From Procambarus clarkii (Eukaryota > Arthropoda > Malacostraca > Decapoda > Cambaridae), in NCBI RefSeq assembly GCF_040958095.1, contig NC_091193.1, positions 21,454,047-21,518,046 of the forward strand: 64,000 nucleotides of DNA. The letters run 5' to 3'. Shown piece after piece: positions 41,362 through 52,805 of this stretch. Positions within the stretch are counted from its first letter, which is position 1, and each line of letters starts with the position of its first letter. The notes under the pieces are model-generated. The model was not told where the DNA came from. It saw nothing but the letters and a program-made list of their open reading frames with translations, and did no database searches. The position numbers were made by a program, and so were the translations under genes.

Positions 41362-41549
41362 AAGAGATACAAAAATATTGACAAAGATCTTGACAAACTT
41401 AACTGTTTGTCACGTGGTTACTAGTTTTCAACTCAAGCAAATGCAAAGTAACAACAATTAGAGCCAGACACAAGGAGCTGGATGTAAGGGAGTAAAATCC
41501 AGACGTTGGAGCAAAGTAAGACGCTTTGGGTGGGAAATATGCTAAAAGT

Positions 41550-41690
41550 GGACGGTAGAGCGACGGTCTCGCTTCATGCAGGTCGGCGTTCAATCCCCGA
41601 CCGTCCAAGTGGTTGGGCACCATCCCTGTCCTTCGTCCTATCCTTAATCTTATTCCTCATATCCCTTCCAAACTCAGTATAGTCTCACTG
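41550..41690 (+). mobile_element. tRNA-derived SINE (family C)
   Basis: GGACGGTAGAGCGACGGTCT through the B box to CCGACCGTCC, then AAGTGGTTGGGCACCATCCC. The head is identical to the intron copy at 35925. Confidence 0.78.
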
Positions 41691-42423
41691 GCTTCACGTT
41701 TTATCCTCATAATTACATTACCTGTCTCATAATACCAGTAACATATACAAAGATGTCAAACTTAAGGACTGTTGTCAAGAAGCTGAAGGAGTTGTTGTAT
41801 TCCACATACGTAAGACCATTTCATTCACATGCAGCAACAAAATGAAGCTCCGTAAATAACAATAGATTTAGTGAAGGAAAACTCTTTGACGAACCTACTA
41901 GAGTTTGATGATAAAATGACGGTGATCAAACAAGGGCGACAGAAAGGCGGCCAGGCTGCATTTTCCCGGACCCTCAGAAAGTCTTTGAAACTGTCACACA
42001 CCAGAAACTGTTGTGAGAGAAAGACAGAATACTGAGGTGAGAGAACTGAGGTGAGAGAACTGAGGTGAGAGAACTGAAGTGAGAGAACTGAGGTGAGAGA
42101 ATTACTAATGGATAGAACAGTCAGAGTGAGAAGTGAAAATCAGAATGGAAATCTGTACAGAACTGAGACCCGCGAGTATCAGTGGCAGTTCTTCCCTGTC
42201 TCCTCTATACAAGAGTGACCTCCCCCACATGAGGGTGCTGGAGAGTGACACGTATCAGACGAGAAGACACAAGGACTGTAAGATGCCGCAGGGAGTCCTG
42301 GAACACCTCTTGAGGCTTTGACAATTGGCTACTTCACTTGCATGATTAAAAAAATGGCAATGATAACATGGCAAGTAATTACATAAAGAATGGGAGGGGG
42401 ACACAAACACACACACACACACA
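41691..42423. other. No gene seen; short tandem repeat at 42025-42100
   Basis: 14-bp units GAGAGAACTGAGGT, about five copies at 42033-42100. The remainder is AT-rich and unremarkable. Confidence 0.5.
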
Positions 42424-42528
42424 CCAGTAGGCTCAGGAATCTGTACACCAGTTGATTGACGGTTGAGAGGCGGAACGAAAGAGCCGGAGCTCAACCCCCC
42501 GCCAGCACAACTAGGTGAGTACACAGGT
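42424..42528 (+). mobile_element. LINE 3' tail fragment
   Basis: CAGTAGGCTCAGGAATCTGT, ACACCAGTTGATTGACGGTT, then the AGGCGGAACGAAAGAGCC tail and AACTAGGTGAGTAC. A short AC run lies at its 5' side here. Confidence 0.8.
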
Positions 42529-42658
42529 AATAGTTCCAGGTAATATGAACAATTGAGTCTCCTCGCTAAATGCTAGTAAACATCTAGTAAGCAATAACAT
42601 TATAATTTTATAACATTCCTTAGTATCAGCTTTACGCACGCGAGGGTAGTGGAGGAGG

Positions 42659-43866
42659 CGACCCCTCTCACCCCCGGGGCTCACAACTGGCCAGCCTCAC
42701 CCCGGGGCACACCACCGGCCAGCCTCACCCCGGGGCACACCACCGGCCAGCCTCACCCCCGGGGCACACCACCGGCCAGCCTCACCCCGGGGCACACCAC
42801 CGGCCAGCCTCACCCCCGGGGCACACAACTGGCCAGCCTCACCCCCGGGGCACACCACCGGCCAGCCTCACCCCCGGGGCACACCACCGGCCAGCCTCAC
42901 CCCCGGGGCACACCACCGGCCAGCCTCACCCCGGGGCACACCACCGGCCAGTCTCACCCCCGGGGCACACCACCGGCCAGCCTCACCCCCGGGGCACACA
43001 ACCGGCCAGCCTCACCCCGGGGCACACCACCGGCCAGCCTCACCCCCGGGGCACACCACCGGCCAGCCTCACCCCCGGGGCACACCACCGGCCAGCCTCA
43101 CCCCGGGGCACACCACCGGCCAGTCTCACCCCCGGGGCACACCACCGGCCAGCCTCACCCCCGGGGCACACCACCGGCCAGCCTCACCCCGGGGCACACC
43201 ACCGGCCACAGCCTCACCCCGGGGCACACCACCGGCCACAGCCTCACCCCCGGGGCACACCACCGGCCACAGCCTCACCCTCGGGGCACACCACCGGCCA
43301 GCCTCACCCCGGGGCACACCACCGGCCACAGCCTCACCCCGGGGCACACCACCGGCCAGCCTCACCCCCGGGGCACACCACCGGCCAGCCTCACCCCCGG
43401 GGCACACCACCGGCCACAGCCTCACCCCCGGGGCACACCACCGGCCAGCCTCACCCTCGGGGCACACCACCGGCCAGCCTCACCCCGGGGCACACAACCG
43501 GCCACAGCCTCACCCCGGGGCACACCACCGGCCAGCCTCACCCCGGGGCACACCACCGGCCAGTCTCACCCCCGGGGCACACCACCGGCCAGCCTCACCC
43601 CCGGGGCACACCACCGGCCAGCCTCACCCCCGGGGCACACCACCGGCCAGCCTCACCCCCGGGACACACAACCGGCCAGCCTCACCCCGGGGCACACCAC
43701 CGGCCACAGCCTCACCCCCGGGGCACACAACCGGCCACAGCCTCACCCCCGGGGCACACCACCGGCCACAGCCTCACCCCCGGGGCACACCACCGGCCAC
43801 AGCCTCACCCCGGGGCACACAACCGGCCACAGCCTCACCCCCGGGGCACACCACCGGCCAGCCTAA
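42659..43866. repeat. 28/29-bp minisatellite, about 42 units, CG-rich
   Basis: Units of CCTCACCCCCGGGGCACACC plus ACCGGCCAG, with C-run length variants (28/29 bp) and a 31-bp form carrying CCACAG. The variants are mixed in blocks. Confidence 0.97.
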
Positions 43867-44086
43867 CCCCCGGGGCACAGTTTCCTCAACGCCACGACAA
43901 TATAGTGCCCAAATACTCCAGAGGTCAACACGTCACGTTTACCGTTCCGGGTTGAAAAATGGCCACGTCCCCTCCCTGCATCGGACGTCTTCACCAGATG
44001 TTTGACTCAAGAAGAGGAAAGAGAGTTTATAATTGTTTTAGTACTGATAAATTAACTTCATTTCGGGGAAATGTTGTTTTTTTATG
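43867..44086. other. No gene seen
   Basis: Spacer between two minisatellites. No feature recognised. Confidence 0.4.
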
Positions 44087-44238
44087 ATGTTTGCAGTCCA
44101 GCGACTGATGTTTGCAGTCCAGCGACTGATGTTTGCAGTCCAGCGACTGATGTTTGCAGTCCAGCGACTGATGTTTGCAGTCCAGCGACTGATGTTTGCA
44201 GTCCAGCGACTGATGTTTGCAGTCCAGCGACTGATGTT
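44087..44238. repeat. 21-bp minisatellite, 7 units
   Basis: Units GATGTTTGCAGTCCAGCGAC plus T, perfectly repeated. Confidence 0.97.
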
Positions 44239-44455
44239 TAAAGAAGAATTCACAATATTATTAGTTGGTGAGTTTAATGGCGACGTGGCAATGATATCCT
44301 CGTTTTTCTCCGGGAAAATTCCAAACTTCTAATTTTCTTTGTGTGGGTAAATAAACTACTTTTTGGTTAGTTTGTTAGTTCAATATCAGCAGCAATATTG
44401 TCTGCTTATTGTGTTAAAGGTTAGTAAATGGTGTCTTTTTTTTCCCCCGACAGCT

Positions 44456-46901
44456 GTGGTACTGGAACCCTGGTACTGGAACCTTGGTACTGGAACCCTG
44501 GTACTGGAACCTTAGTACTGGAACCCTGGTACTGGAACCTTGGTACTGGAACCATGGTACTGGAACCCTGGTACTGGAACCATGGTACTGGAACCTTGGT
44601 ACTGGAACCTTGGTACTGGAACCCTGGTACTGGAACCATGGTACTGGAACCATGGTACTGGAACCATGGTACTGGAACCTTGGTACTGGAACCATGGTAC
44701 TGGAACCATGGTACTGGAACCTTGGTACTGGAACCTTGGAACTGGAACCATGGTACTGGAACCATGGTACTGGAACCATGGTACTGGAACCATGGTACTG
44801 GAACCATGGTACTGGAACCTTGGTACTGGAACCATGGTACTGGAACCTTGGTACTGGAACCATGGTACTGGAACCATGGTACTGGAACCTTGGTACTGGA
44901 ACCATGGTACTGGAACCATGGTACTGGAACCTTGGTACTGGAACCTTGGAACTGGAACCATGGTACTGGAACCATGGTACTGGAACCCTGGTACTGGAAC
45001 CATGGTACTGGAACCTTGGTACTGGAACCTTGGTACTGGAACCTTGGTACTGGAACCATGGTACTGGAACCATGGTACTGGAACCTTGGTACTGGAACCT
45101 TGGTACTGGAACCTTGGTACTGGAACCGTGGAACTGGAACCTTGGTACTGGAACCATGGTACTGGAACCATGGTACTGGAACCATGGTACTGGAACCATG
45201 GTACTGGAACCCTGGTACTGGAACCATGGTACTGGAACCTTGGTACTGGAACCTTGGTACTGGAACCTTGGTACTGGAACCTTGGTACTGGAACCGTGGA
45301 ACTGGAACCTTGGTACTGGAACCATGGTACTGGAACCATGGTACTGGAACCATGGTACTGGAACCATGGTACTGGAACCTTGGAACTGGAACCATGGTAC
45401 TGGAACCATGGTACTGGAACCATGGTACTGGAACCTTGGTACTGGAACCTTGGAACTGGAACCTTGGTACTGGAACCATGGTACTGGAACCTTGGTACTG
45501 GAACCATGGTACTGGAACCTTGGAACTGGAACCATGGTACTGGAACCATGGTACTGGAACCATGGTACTGGAACCATGGTACTGGAACCTTGGAACTGGA
45601 ACCATGGTACTGGAACCATGGTACTGGAACCATGGTACTGGAACCATGGTACTGGAACCTTGGTACTGGAACCTTGGTACTGGAACCTTGGTACTGGAAC
45701 CGTGGAACTGGAACCTTGGTACTGGAACCATGGTACTGGAACCATGGTACTGGAACCATGGTACTGGAACCATGGTACTGGAACCTTGGAACTGGAACCA
45801 TGGTACTGGAACCATGGTACTGGAACCTTGGTACTGGAACCTTGGTACTGGAACCTTGGTACTGGAACCATGGTACTGGAACCTTGGTACTGGAACCGTG
45901 GAACTGGAACCTTGGTACTGGAACCTTGGTACTGGAACCCTGGTACTGGAACCATGGTACTGGAACCTTGGTACTGGAACCCTGGTACTGGAACCATGGT
46001 ACTGGAACCTTGGTACTGGAACCTTGGTACTGGAACCTTGGTACTGGAACCTTCGTACTGGAACCTTGGTACTGGAACCGTGGAACTGGAACCTTGGTAC
46101 TGGAACCTTGGTACTGGAACCCTGGTACTGGAACCATGGTACTGGAACCATGGTACTGGAACCTTGGTACTGGAACCTTGGTACTGGAACCGTGGAACTG
46201 GAACCTTGGTACTGGAACCATGGTACTGGAACCTTGGTACTGGAACCTTGGTACTGGAACCATGGTACTGGAACCATGGTACTGGAACCTTGGTACTGGA
46301 ACCTTGGTACTGGAACCGTGGAACTGGAACCTTGGTACTGGAACCTTGGTACTGGAACCGTGGAACTGGAACCTTGGTACTGGAACCTTGGTACTGGAAC
46401 CATGGTACTGGAACCTTGGTACTGGAACCGTGGAACTGGAACCTTGGTACTGGAACCTTGGTACTGGAACCCTGGTACTGGAACCATGGTACTGGAACCT
46501 TGGTACTGGAACCCTGGTACTGGAACCATGGTACTGGAACCTTGGTACTGGAACCTTGGTACTGGAACCTTGGTACTGGAACCTTGGTACTGGAACCGTG
46601 GAACTGGAACCTTGGTACTGGAACCTTGGTACTGGAACCGTGGAACTGGAACCTTGGTACTGGAACCATGGTACTGGAACCTTGGTACTGGAACCTTGGT
46701 ACTGGAACCTTGGTACTGGAACCATGGTACTGGAACCATGGTACTGGAACCTTGGTACTGGAACCTTGGTACTGGAACCGTGGAACTGGAACCTTGGTAC
46801 TGGAACCATGGTACTGGAACCTTGGTACTGGAACCTTGGTACTGGAACCTTGGTACTGGAACCTTGGTACTGGAACCGTGGTACTGGAACCTTGGTACTG
46901 G
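44456..46901. repeat. 14-bp satellite, about 175 units, left flank of LTR element
   Basis: Units of GGTACTGGAACCNT (N = T, A, C or G) with a GGAACTGGAACC variant. Since 14 is not a multiple of three and the unit has no stop in any frame, all six frames are open over 2.3 kb. The array ends exactly where the LTR element begins. Confidence 0.98.
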
Positions 46902-47808
46902 TGTAACAAACTAGGCTGTTGTAAGAATTATCCAGAGTGGTTTATCGACAAAAGAGAATGGGAAGCTGAGCCGCATGGTGACCTGACCCCCAGGGGAATT
47001 CGCGGTGGAAATAACCGACGCTTTGTTCATATCTGCGTAAATGAATCATCCTATAGTATTCAGTAATTTAGAGAAAATTAGCCTTTATTCATTTTGCATT
47101 AAAATTGTATTGTATAATAGTACTGGATACAAGATCAAGAGTATTCTAATTATTGAGTTTAAGTCACCATCAGTGACGTCACGAATCAGATCTAACTTTT
47201 GAGGCGGAGTGACCGGCGGTCATAGGTCAGCAGAGGTGACTCTAGGGTTTTGTTCAGAGCTTAGGTCACGTCATACTGGGTGTAGAATCCTAAGTCGGTC
47301 AATCGTCTTAGGACCACGTGGCGTGGAGTTGGCTTTGGTAAAAGTTTTGGAGTCCCTTGGTTTAGAAATAAAAGTGTGAATACGGGAGCAGCTGGGAGAG
47401 GTCAAACATCTTACCTCTCCCCAAGACATCTAGCTGGTCGCCCAAGGTATAGTTGCTATGGTTATGTATAGAAATAGTCTTCTCATTTGCCATTCAGGTC
47501 AAGTAGGGAGTGTTAAAGTGATAGGGAGTGAACACATTTAGATTTTGTTTTAGTTTTCGTTTAATAAATTAAATTTGTTATTAATTTGCATTTTATTGTT
47601 TCCATGTGTTTTATGTGTATACTTGTCCTGGTCACGTGGTCCACACGAGGCAGAGTTGCATTGGGCGCCGATTCTAACATCGAATCGGAATTATCATTAC
47701 CGTGTAATTTATTCCACACTCAAGGTCATCGTTTATAGTGGGGATCAAGCCCCTAGGTTGATTAATTAGCGTGATCGATCCAGACCTCGATCATTGCTCT
47801 TGTATTAC
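46902..47808 (+). repeat. 5' LTR (right boundary inferred)
   Basis: Begins TGTAAC at the satellite junction. AATAAA at 47563-47568 could be the poly(A) signal. I place the end at TATTAC (47808), just before a TGGTCTGGTGGTGG stretch that could be the primer-binding site. The boundary is inferred: the downstream copy continues past the LTR into the leader and gag, so sequence identity alone does not define it. A 159-bp segment (47228-47386) is repeated at 47823-47982, just after the proposed LTR end. Confidence 0.6.
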
Positions 47809-50143
47809 TGGTCTGGTGGTGGCAGCAGAGGTGACTCTAGGGTTTTGTTCAGAGCTTAGGTCACGTCATACTGGGTGTAGAATCCTAAGTCGGTCAATCG
47901 TCTTAGGACCACGTGGCGTGGAGTTGGCTTTGGTAAAAGTTTTTGGAGTCCCTTGGTTTAGAAATAAAAGTAAGAATACGGGTAGAGGGAGTAGAAAGAA
48001 GGAAGAGAGAGAGAGGAACCCAAACCCGTGTTACAATGGTGCACAGCGGTGGTTTCAACAATTTTGTTTGAAATTGTTGAAAGGCTCACGCGTCTAGCCG
48101 TTCGAACACGTGCGCGGATGCTAAGGAGACAGCCGCGGGTCAGGATTAGCAGTGCGCCCCACAAGTGCGTTTGAGTGGGGATTGGCGAATCTTGGGTCAT
48201 GCGGGCTGATATGATTAAGGTTTAGTTAGTAAGATTAGGTTGTTAAAATTAGATTTATTGAAAACGAGACCGCTCCGAGTTGATTGGACTGGGTACCATA
48301 CTCGACCCATTGCAATTAATTCAGAGGTGTTGGGAGCCACCATACTCTCAACAGCAGTTCCTTGAGGGCTGTCGGGGGCGGATATATCTGTGGGACGCCA
48401 GTAGATAGTCCGAGGGCGTTATTAGACGACCCAAAACGCTAAGGAAAAACGTAATCCGTGAAGGGCGTTGCGGCCTCCGAGGGACGGACTAGTAACCTAC
48501 CTAGCAGCGATTCAACAACTAAGTGATCGCACACTTAGTGGAGGTTGAGTCGTCCCTAGTCATAATTGTTGCTGAAAGCTGCGTGTCGCTCTGTTGGAAC
48601 CTAGATGGTGTGGCCTCTAGGCTAGGTGTGGTACGGCGAGCCGGTAGGAACAATTATAAGATTAAGTCGAGTGCATTTTTTTAATTAAGTATACTTAAAT
48701 TTATAAAGTAATTTCCGTTTATTTGCGTTGTTCTAGATTAATTTTTCCCCTAAATTCAATCCCCGGTTAAAATTTTTCCCAAGTGTTTAGCATTTTCTTG
48801 CATATTAGGCTAAGTGCGTACGTTAAGTTTTGTTATTCCCTGTTCTATTAGTCTAAGTCAGAGGCGTTGTTGCTAGAGTGTAGTTAATCCTCTGGACTTA
48901 GGGCTATATGTCGGTCACGATAGATAAGTGAAGGAGTTTAAGGGATAATAAGTTGCGTGTAAATGCTTAATAGAGTCCGTGGTATATTTCTAAGTATTTT
49001 GGGATAAGTTTTCGGCTAAGTCGATGTCGGAAACTCGTTAACTGTAATTAATTTGTATTCGTGGGTCACGTGTATGATCTGGGCGTCATTAGGATTCTCC
49101 AGTCGATGCGCGTGATATTTTCTAGTTTTTACCAGTAAGACGGTAGAATTGTGTTTGTAGACTTAGAATTCTGTTTTCAGTAGAAACGTAGGTGGAAAAT
49201 TTTCTAAGTCCAGCTTGGGCTAGAATCTGACTTTTTGGCGGAAATTCTAATTTTCAGGTTTCGTGTATATCCTAGGGTCAGTATTACTCTCTAGTGCGCG
49301 CAAGGGACGTAATTCTGTCCGTAAGCATTAAACAGTGATAATTACATTTTTTGCCGAATTTAGTTATTTTTTCGAGAAAATCGTGTCGTAATTTTGTCAG
49401 AGTCCATTTGAGGTGAAAATCTCGGATTTTGACGAAAAATCGAATTAGTGAGTGTTGAAACCGCCCGATGTGTCAGTATTGTTCTGTATACAACGTCAGT
49501 AGTAAATAATAACGTATTTATATCTGGGAACGAGAAACCCAAATTTTTGTGAATTAAAGGAGTTTTGTGATATTTGGGGTGATAGAAATTTTTTTTTCCC
49601 TCGGAGTCAGAAAAATTGGCAGAGTCCAGCAATTGAGTAAAAACGCAGTTTTTTGATAAAAATTCAATTTTTAGTAAGCATTTATAGGTCCTGGGTGTCT
49701 ATATTAATCGCTAGAGCGGTTTATTAACGTAAAACTAGTTATTTTTACTTCAGAACAAAAATTTTGATTTTTCAGCGTTTAAGCGAAAAAGCGCGGGACT
49801 TAGTTTTTTTCAGCGCAGCTGGTCCTGCTCCATCAGTCATCAGTGGCCACGCTGCTCACTTCAAGTGCGCTTAGTATTCAAATTCAGTAAATATTCTTTA
49901 TTAATCCATCACGAGTGCTACGCGTTAGTTGCGTTATCATTTAAATTGTTTTATATAAATTAGATTCTTTAATTTTTTTTAACGTAAAGGACTTAGGTTT
50001 CAGCAATAGACCTGCGGGATATTTCACGGTCAGACACGAGTGCGGGGTAGACACTCATTCATTGGATTCACTTCAACGATTCTCTCGATAAATCGGTGTA
50101 TTTCCTATTTTGGGGATTTAGTAGTTTTCTCTTAGAAAAGAGT

Positions 50144-50179
<36 letters not shown>

Positions 50180-50261
50180 GATCACGGTTGTAGTGAGTCC
50201 GGGTCGAGGGTGTACTAAAGGGTAGTTTAGAAGAGACGTGGCACACCAGGAATCACAGAAA
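47809..50261 (+). other. Long untranslated leader of the LTR element
   Basis: About 2.45 kb with no frame of note, AT-rich, ending in a poly-T run (50145-50175) shortly before gag. It starts with a putative tRNA primer-binding site. The leader is unusually long for a Gypsy element. Confidence 0.6.
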
Positions 50262-50993
50262 ATGTTTAACCCAGATAATGGCCAGTCAGTAGGGACCAGT
50301 GGGAATGGGAGTGTAGAGGACAGCACCTCTTCCGACACCACTGGGGACCACCTAGGTACACCTCATCCGTCACTACAACAACCCCAACCCCATCCTCAAT
50401 TCCCATACCAACCCCATCCTCAGTTCCCATACCAACCCTTCCCCCAACCCCAGGCCACTCCATACCCATTCCAACCCCAGGCCACCCCATACCCATACCA
50501 ACCCCAGGCCACCCCATACCCATACCAACCCCAGGCCACCCCATACCCATACCCATTCCAACCCCAGGCCACCCCATACCCATACCCATACCCATTCCAG
50601 CCCCAGGCCACCCCATACCCACCCCAACCTCAATCCACACCCCAGCCTGAGGTCACCCACACCATACCTCAACCCCAACCTCAATCCACACCCCAACCCC
50701 AGGCCACCCACACCATACCTCAACCCCAACCCCAGGCCGCCACAGCCTTAGACAGGCAGATGCGCACGGAGACGCCGGGCACTCAGTTGTCGCCATACGT
50801 AGAGGCGTTAAGTAAAGGCGAGGGAGCCAAGCCGAGGAACTGTGGCGCGGATTCATCAGGCGGGAAGCAGCCCTCAGCTGCAAGTTCGAGCCACCCTGCG
50901 CGGGGTACCAACAGAGATCCGCGGAGGTGTTACTCCTGCTGGAAGCGCGGGCATATACAGAGGGATTGCGAAGTCACTCCTACGAAAGCATGA
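50262..50993 (+). CDS. Gag-like protein, Pro/Gln/Tyr-rich with one zinc knuckle
   Basis: I chose the ATG at 50262; the in-frame sequence upstream back to a TAG at 50223 has no other ATG. It has 243 residues. The N-terminus is Ser/Thr-rich, then about 130 residues of repeats such as QPQATPYPYQ and STPQPQATHTIPQPQPQ, then a basic linker and CYSCWKRGHIQRDC (CX2CX4HX4C, about residues 223-236), a nucleic-acid-binding zinc knuckle. I see no capsid-type helical region, so the protein is shorter than usual Gypsy Gag (about 300-400 residues). It ends at a TGA that is in the same frame as pol. Confidence 0.8.
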   Translation: MFNPDNGQSVGTSGNGSVEDSTSSDTTGDHLGTPHPSLQQPQPHPQFPYQPHPQFPYQPFPQPQATPYPFQPQATPYPYQPQATPYPYQPQATPYPYPFQPQATPYPYPYPFQPQATPYPPQPQSTPQPEVTHTIPQPQPQSTPQPQATHTIPQPQPQAATALDRQMRTETPGTQLSPYVEALSKGEGAKPRNCGADSSGGKQPSAASSSHPARGTNRDPRRCYSCWKRGHIQRDCEVTPTKA

Positions 50994-52805
50994 AAGCAGG
51001 CTCCTAGTGATGGTAGGCTTACTTTTGAGGTGAAAGTGGAAGGTGTGAGATTGACAGCTTTTGTTGATACAGGAAGCCAGGCAACAGTAATTAAAAAGTC
51101 AGCCTTCAGCAATTTTAAGTATGCACGTCTTCAACGTTGCGCAAAGACATTAACAGCAGTCAATGGGGAAAAGATTGAGATCGTAGGTCAAGGTACAGTT
51201 AATTTTGAGATTGATGGGGAATTGCAGCCTCACACATGTACGATCGTAGAGAACCTTGATTTTCCTGGTCACATCTTAATGGGAACTGATTTTCTGTCGC
51301 GATTTGATTATTCCTTGTCTGCTCAAAAAGGGGCTAGGAACTGCAGGTTGCAGTTGGGACAGACTTCCTACCCAGTGGAGATGATCGACCATCCCCCAGT
51401 TGTAGCTTCAATTAAGAGGAAGCTGAAATATAATGCGCACTATCCAAAATTGATTTTTAAGTCTCTTCCAGACACAGTTAAGAGGTCATGCGCCTTGCAT
51501 GCATTGACCAAACAGAGTTGCCCACCACATTCTGTTAAATTTATTGAAGTAGCCGTGGGACGTCACATACAACCAGGTACCACCCTTCAGGTGGCTGGGA
51601 GATGTGATAGTTTATTAATTCCTCATCACTTAGTTGTAGTGCTCGATAAAGGTGCACTCATTCCAGTTGTTAATCTTTCACATAAGACTTTTCGCTTCAG
51701 GGCAGGTGATAGGGTATCTCAGGGAACCATGGTGGAGGACACAGAAATCTTTCACCATGAGTCAGCTGAGACGCCAGCCGTCACTGCACAATGTAGTGCA
51801 CTAAATATGTTGAACACTAAAACACCATCCAAAGTACAATACCAGACGAGAAATGTTGCACAGAATGTAGAGGAAGTGGAAAAATTAATTTCAGCACTTG
51901 ATTTGCAACATGTTGCACAGGCAGATAGGAAGGCACTGAGAGGAGTTTTACGAAAATTCCCGAAATTGTTTGCGACAGAGGATGACCAGATTGGTCTCCT
52001 TGATAAGATCGAGCACACCATTCCAACTGGTGACCATTTGCCTGTGTACACAAGACAGTGGAGGTTGCCGGAACAGGCAAAGAACATTATCAGGGAGGAG
52101 TGCCAGAAAATGTTGAGACAGGGCGTGATAGAGCCTAGTACGTCACCGTGGCTCTCTCCTGTTGTGCTAGTTCGGAAACCGGACGGTAGTTATCGTTTCT
52201 GTGTTGACTACCGGAAGGTGAACGAACTAACTAAGGGTGATGTGTATCCGTTGCCCCGAATACAGGAGATAATAGATCAATTTGGTGCTGCTAAGTATTT
52301 CTCAACTCTTGACGCAAAATCGGCGTATTGGGCGATTCCGGTGGCAGAACAGGATAGGGAAAAAACAGCATTCTCGGATGGTAGGCACACTTATCAATTC
52401 CGTAGGATGCCGTTTGGTTTGAAGACAGCGCCTTCGTCGTTTCAGAGGGCCATCAACTTTATCCTTAGTCCGGTACTGGGTAGGCATTCTTTAGCGTACC
52501 TGGATGATGTTGTGATATATTCCAGGACGTTTGAGGAACACCTGCAGGACTTGACTGAGACTTTGAAGTTGTTAGATCAGGCAGGTTTCAGGCTGAATGT
52601 TCAGAAGTGCACCCTGGCGGCTCAGAAATTCAAATTTCTGGGGTTCCAGGTGTGCCCAGACGGTATCCGACCTGACCCAGATTCTTGCCGCGCCATTGCT
52701 GACATGCCTACTCCAAGGACAGCAAAGGACGTGCGTAGGTTTTTGGGGCGGCCGGATATTTTCGTCGTCACATTGAAGGTTTCGCTGGCATTTCAGCACC
52801 CCTGA
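50994..52805 (+). pseudogene. Pol part 1: protease and reverse transcriptase (frame continues from gag after a UGA)
   Basis: In frame with gag directly after its TGA; no stop separates it from the protease. The protease has the aspartyl active site FVDTGSQA (Asp codon at 51066). RT follows with FCVDYRKVNELT, FSTLDAKSAYWAIPV, MPFGLKTAPSSFQ and the catalytic YLDD at 52497-52508. Near 52750, just after RRFLG, a base is missing in a G-run, so the frame ends prematurely at 52805 in nonsense sequence. The rest of pol continues in the -1 frame. There is no good ATG; expression would need readthrough of the gag stop. Confidence 0.92.

Noticed and set aside
42649..43866. 405-codon Pro/His/Gly-rich frame
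   Set aside because: 28/29-bp minisatellite; frame continuity depends on mixed unit lengths and shows no coding signature.
44414..47066. Open frames of 760-860 codons on both strands over the 14-bp array
   Set aside because: The unit has no stop in any frame, so all frames stay open by chance. The frames start and end at array edges and have no domain or splice context.
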